NCBI GenBank assembly: GCA_013141115.1
Contig: JABFRP010000003.1
Coordinates: forward strand, 310,001-374,000
Origin: Ferruginibacter sp.
GTDB lineage: Bacteria > Bacteroidota > Bacteroidia > Chitinophagales > Chitinophagaceae
Length of the DNA: 64,000 nucleotides
Reading direction: 5' to 3'
Part shown: positions 60,793-64,000 of the stretch, piece by piece
How the letters are laid out: the number at the start of each line of letters is the position of its first letter
Numbering within the stretch: position 1 is the stretch's first letter
Notes under the pieces: generated by a model
What the model was told of the DNA's origin: nothing
The model's input: the letters and a program-made list of their open reading frames with translations, nothing else
The model's database searches: none
Translations under genes and position numbers: made by a program

Positions 60793-61452
60793 ATGTCTTC
60801 TCAGTCGTTGTTAGAAAAATTACAATTAAATGGTGAAAAGAATCTGCTGTTGCAGGGATTGCCACTTTCAATTGAAAAGCAATTCATTAAATTTTCTTTT
60901 TCCAAAAATGTAACGCCTTTATTAAAGAGCAAAAAGATAGATTTTGCGCTGATATTTGCTTTCAGCCAAAAGCAATTAAAAGAAATTTTAAAAGATGTGA
61001 TACCGGCACTGCATGCCGATGCTAAATTCTGGATAGCTTATCCCAAAGCCACATCCAAAATTGCCAGCGATTTATGCCGTGATTGTAGCTGGGATTTTAT
61101 TTCGGAACATGGTTTTGAAACAGTGCGTTTGATAGCTGTAGATAATTTGTGGAGTGCCGCCCGGTTTAAAAAGCCTGAAGAAACCGTTATTAAAGAACCC
61201 GCATTTTCTTCCGCCAATCCGGCACCGGGTATCGACTATGTTAACCGAACCATAGAAGTACCCAAAGAATTACAAAAGCTGCTGGATAAAAACAAACCTG
61301 CTGCTACTTTTTTCAATTCACTGGCATTTAACAATAAGCGGGAGTATGTGGAGTGGATTGTAAGTGCTAAAAAAGAAGAAACCAAAACAAAACGTTTGGA
61401 AACTGCAATGGAGAAACTAATAGCGCAAAAGAAAACTTATAATACCAAATAA
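60793..61452 (+). CDS. YdeI/OmpD-associated-like protein
   Basis: 219 residues from the ATG at 60793 (MSSQSLLEKLQLN); a GTG two codons upstream is possible. The N-terminal half resembles DUF3052-type domains (DFALIFAFSQKQLKEIL, ADAKFWIAYPKATSKI, GFETVRLIAVDNLWSAARFK). The C-terminal 65 residues are the YdeI/OmpD-associated helical domain (ELQKLLDKNKPAATFFNSLAFNNKREYVEWI, KKEETKTKRLETAMEKL). Family functions are poorly known. Soluble and cytosolic. Convergent with dnaG. Confidence 0.82.
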   Translation: MSSQSLLEKLQLNGEKNLLLQGLPLSIEKQFIKFSFSKNVTPLLKSKKIDFALIFAFSQKQLKEILKDVIPALHADAKFWIAYPKATSKIASDLCRDCSWDFISEHGFETVRLIAVDNLWSAARFKKPEETVIKEPAFSSANPAPGIDYVNRTIEVPKELQKLLDKNKPAATFFNSLAFNNKREYVEWIVSAKKEETKTKRLETAMEKLIAQKKTYNTK

Positions 61453-61454
61453 GG

Positions 61455-63401
61455 CTATTTAAAAATTACAGTGCCTAATATTTTTGTTAACTCAATTTCC
61501 ATTTGCTTAAGATGCTGATGGGTTTGTATAAAAATCATTTGCTCTTCAGATACAGTTGATTTTTCCAGATCACGCTGATTTTCATCTATCAGCCTTTTTA
61601 TTTTTTTTAATTTTAAATAATTGAGTGTAGAAAAAACTTCTTCTTTAAACAAGTCTTCTCTTGTAGGCAGGTGCCCTTCAAAATGTTCTTTCCACTTAGG
61701 GCTTATTTCATAATTAAAATCCATTATGCTTACCACTAAGGAACTCATTTGCAAATTATCGTGGTATAAAAAATTCTTAGCTGTAGGTTCTATGCCTTCA
61801 TTGCACCAGGCTTTATAGGTATGTAAAATTTTTACCAGCTCTTTGTTATCAATTAGCTCATCCAGTTGGTTCAGTTCAATTTCTTTAAAAATATAGGTAG
61901 CTACTTTTTGTTCGTCATCCCAGTTTTTTGTTCCAAATTCTAAAAGGCTTCTTACCATTGCCCTTTCATGCATTTCATCTTTGTTAAACAAACCCAAAAC
62001 CTCGCTATCAATTGTATCAGTAGCATTAGCCGCTGCATTTTCCGCAGCAAAATGGTCGTCTCTTATTTGCTGATTTTCGGCTTTGGTTATTTTCTCTCTT
62101 ATAAACTTATTTACCAAAACATGCAATCCGCTTTCTTCAATCTTTAAAATTTCCGAACACTTTTTTATATAATCCTGCTGCTTGGTAAAATCTTCTGCCT
62201 TATTAATTTTTGCAATGGTTTCGGCAATCTGGTTTACAATGATGGATTTTTTATTGCTGTCGCTGCCGGCATCTTTTAATGCAATATCCAGCTGAAATAA
62301 AATAACATCTCTTTTATTATTAGCAATAAAATCGGCAAAAGCAGTGGCGCCTACTTTGTTTACATAGCTGTCCGGATCTTCTTTATCGGGTATTAAAACC
62401 AGTTTTACATTCAGGCTTTCTTCCAACGCCAGGTCAAGCCCACGGAGTGCAGCTTTTATACCGGCATTATCACCATCATAAATTATGGTAAGGTTGTTGG
62501 TATATTTTTTTATCAGCCTTAATTGGTCAGGAGTTAAAGAGGTTCCACCACTGGCCACCACATTTTCTATACCAGCCTGGTGTAAACTCACCACATCGGT
62601 ATAGCCTTCTACCAGTAAACATTCGTCCGCTTTATCAATGGCCTGCCTTGCAAAATAACTGCCGTACAATAATTTACTTTTTACATAAATTTCGTTTTCC
62701 GGTGTGTTAATATATTTTGGTGCCTTATCGTTACTCTTTATAATTCTTGCACCAAAACCCAGCACTTTTCCGCTTTGGTTATGTATAGGAAAAATTATTC
62801 TGCCCCGGTAATTATCATACGCATTGCCCTCTCTTACATTTACCGAGCCGCTTTTTTGCAAATACTCCTGGCTGTATTGTGCAGCAAGGGCTGCTTTGGT
62901 AAAACTATCCCTTGCTTCGGGGTTAAAACCCAACTGAAATTTTTTGATCGTTTCTTCTCTAAAGCCACGTTCTTTTAAATAACTTAATGCAATATCCTGG
63001 CCTTCATCAGTATTTAATAATGCATTACTAAAAAATTTTTGAGCAAAATTATTGATGATATACAGGCTTTCAGCAACCTGTTGTTGTTGTTTATATTCCG
63101 GGCTGGTTTCGGTTTCTTCAATTTCTACATTGTACTTTGCCGCAAGCCATCTTAATGCTTCGGCATAGCTGTACTTTTCGGCTTCCATTAAAAAGCCAAT
63201 GGAGTTGCCGCTGCGGCCACAACCAAAACATTTGTAAATTTCCTTGGAGGCAGATACGGTAAATGAAGGCGATTTTTCGTTATGAAAAGGGCAGAGGCCA
63301 ATATAGTTGGTGCCTCTTTTTTTAAGCTTTACAAACGATCCCACAATTTCCACAATGTCGATGCGGCTTAGTATTTGCTGTATGGTATTTTGAGTGATCA
63401 A
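61455..63401 (-). CDS. dnaG: DNA primase
   Basis: Makes RNA primers for replication. 648 residues starting at TTG (MITQNTIQQILSRIDIVEIV). The zinc finger has Cys37, His40, Cys58 and Cys61 (CPFH...CFGC). The catalytic core follows (about 120-330) with the TOPRIM motifs ECLLVEGYTDVVSLHQAGI and LTIIYDGDNAGIKAALRGLD, ending in DPDSYV. The C-terminal third is the DnaB-interaction region, divergent as usual. Frame intact; a TTG start is the only one giving the conserved N-terminus. Confidence 0.96.
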   Translation of the reverse strand: MITQNTIQQILSRIDIVEIVGSFVKLKKRGTNYIGLCPFHNEKSPSFTVSASKEIYKCFGCGRSGNSIGFLMEAEKYSYAEALRWLAAKYNVEIEETETSPEYKQQQQVAESLYIINNFAQKFFSNALLNTDEGQDIALSYLKERGFREETIKKFQLGFNPEARDSFTKAALAAQYSQEYLQKSGSVNVREGNAYDNYRGRIIFPIHNQSGKVLGFGARIIKSNDKAPKYINTPENEIYVKSKLLYGSYFARQAIDKADECLLVEGYTDVVSLHQAGIENVVASGGTSLTPDQLRLIKKYTNNLTIIYDGDNAGIKAALRGLDLALEESLNVKLVLIPDKEDPDSYVNKVGATAFADFIANNKRDVILFQLDIALKDAGSDSNKKSIIVNQIAETIAKINKAEDFTKQQDYIKKCSEILKIEESGLHVLVNKFIREKITKAENQQIRDDHFAAENAAANATDTIDSEVLGLFNKDEMHERAMVRSLLEFGTKNWDDEQKVATYIFKEIELNQLDELIDNKELVKILHTYKAWCNEGIEPTAKNFLYHDNLQMSSLVVSIMDFNYEISPKWKEHFEGHLPTREDLFKEEVFSTLNYLKLKKIKRLIDENQRDLEKSTVSEEQMIFIQTHQHLKQMEIELTKILGTVIFK

Positions 63402-63617
63402 TATTTTAGTAAATAGCTGTGCAATTTAGCCAACTTATTTCAATTGAAGAGCCTTGATAAATCAGATGCTGATATTCCTGTATAAAGTACCGTAAAATAG
63501 CGGCCCGGGGTACAAAAAAACTGATTAAATTCATCTGGTAGTTTATGAAAAATTGTGTGAAAATTCATCTTGATAAGCAATTAACTAATACCTTTATCAC
63601 CTAAAAAATTAAATAGA

Positions 63618-64000
63618 ATGAAGAAATATTATTTATTTATGATGTTGCTTTTTGCAGGCACAGTAAGTTTTGGGCAAAGTTTGTCCGAAATAAATGAACT
63701 GATGGGTAAAAGCCAGTACAAAAAAGCTAAAGAAGGCATTGATAAATTTTTGAGTGATGCAAAAAATGCATCTAAAAGTGATGGCTGGTATTATAAAGGA
63801 AGGGTATACAATTCGCTTTCTAAGGATACTGGTTTTACTCCAACAGAGTCGATGAAATTAAAGAATGAAGCTTTTGAAGCCTTTAAGAAATATCAGCAAA
63901 TGGATGCCAAGGAAGTAAGTTTTGTGTTGGAGAACCACGGCTCTTACTTCGATCTTTATGTTGGCTTATTTGATCTGGCCGCAAAAGAATTTAACAATAA
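63618..64000 (+). CDS. Exported TPR-like protein, 3' end outside window
   Basis: The frame opens at ATG 63618 and runs past the window end, so 127 residues are visible. Signal peptide MKKYYLFMMLLFAGTVSFG before QSLSE. The rest is helical with the spacing of tetratricopeptide repeats: INELMGKSQYKKAKEGIDKF, GWYYKGRVYNSLSKD, NEAFEAFKKYQQMD. A periplasmic or surface scaffold is likely; partner unknown. Confidence 0.72.
   Translation, partial: MKKYYLFMMLLFAGTVSFGQSLSEINELMGKSQYKKAKEGIDKFLSDAKNASKSDGWYYKGRVYNSLSKDTGFTPTESMKLKNEAFEAFKKYQQMDAKEVSFVLENHGSYFDLYVGLFDLAAKEFNN

Overview
The window reads as a chromosomal segment of a Bacteroidetes bacterium, most likely family Chitinophagaceae. The support is: low-GC DNA; promoters of the TAnnTTTG type rather than Shine-Dalgarno-led genes; a type IX secretion C-terminal sorting domain; SprB-type repeats; a GldM-like secreted protein; LytTR / beta-propeller histidine kinase signalling; a CzcA-outer-membrane-factor fusion; and a BlaI/M56 pair with TonB-type modules. 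The genus is inference.

Layout. 1-3.04 kb: a partial LpxR-like gene, then two unrelated minus-strand genes of unknown role, each preceded by the same 101-bp repeat (cassette-like region; one gene has PD-(D/E)XK nuclease signatures). 3.1-6.1 kb: accD, fbaA and a BtuF-like binding protein. 6.1-7.5 kb: no convincing protein gene, but a duplicated ~0.65-kb unit on the minus strand, each copy with promoter, strong intrinsic terminator, internal 57-bp repeats and conserved helices, probably an undescribed structured RNA. 7.6-14.1 kb: CBS-domain cystathionine beta-synthase, S41 protease, a peptidoglycan-sugar recycling pair (murK-like, murQ) and a T9SS-exported protein.

14.2-21.0 kb: succinate dehydrogenase sdhC-sdhA-sdhB, interrupted between sdhA and sdhB by a tightly packed AAA ATPase, a small PD-(D/E)XK-like protein and a glycosyltransferase. 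21.1-31.0 kb (minus strand): DoxX, DUF5777 barrel, YceI, three haem-motif lipoproteins (one carrying five SprB-like repeats), an OB-fold protein, then a LytTR regulator, its propeller histidine kinase (start region broken by a T9 homopolymer) and a second YceI. 31.1-37.2 kb: heavy-metal RND efflux genes. 37.3-42 kb: a very large outer-membrane protein and a coiled-coil membrane protein.

42.1-47.9 kb: holA, a repeat-rich intergenic cluster, a lipoprotein, a GNAT-like/small basic protein pair, ribF, purM (with an in-frame repeat insertion) and a GldM-C-like secreted protein. 48-51.1 kb: BlaI-M56 signalling pair with twin palindromic operators. 51.2-55.3 kb: ftsE, two glycosyltransferases, a Gfo/Idh oxidoreductase. 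55.3-64 kb: housekeeping genes rpsO, pnp, prmA, plsY, an M48 protease, a YdeI-like protein, dnaG and the start of a secreted TPR-like protein. No tRNA, rRNA, CRISPR array, integrase or transposase was recognised.

All calls were made by reading the sequence; no database or folding program was run. Family names rest on recognised motifs.
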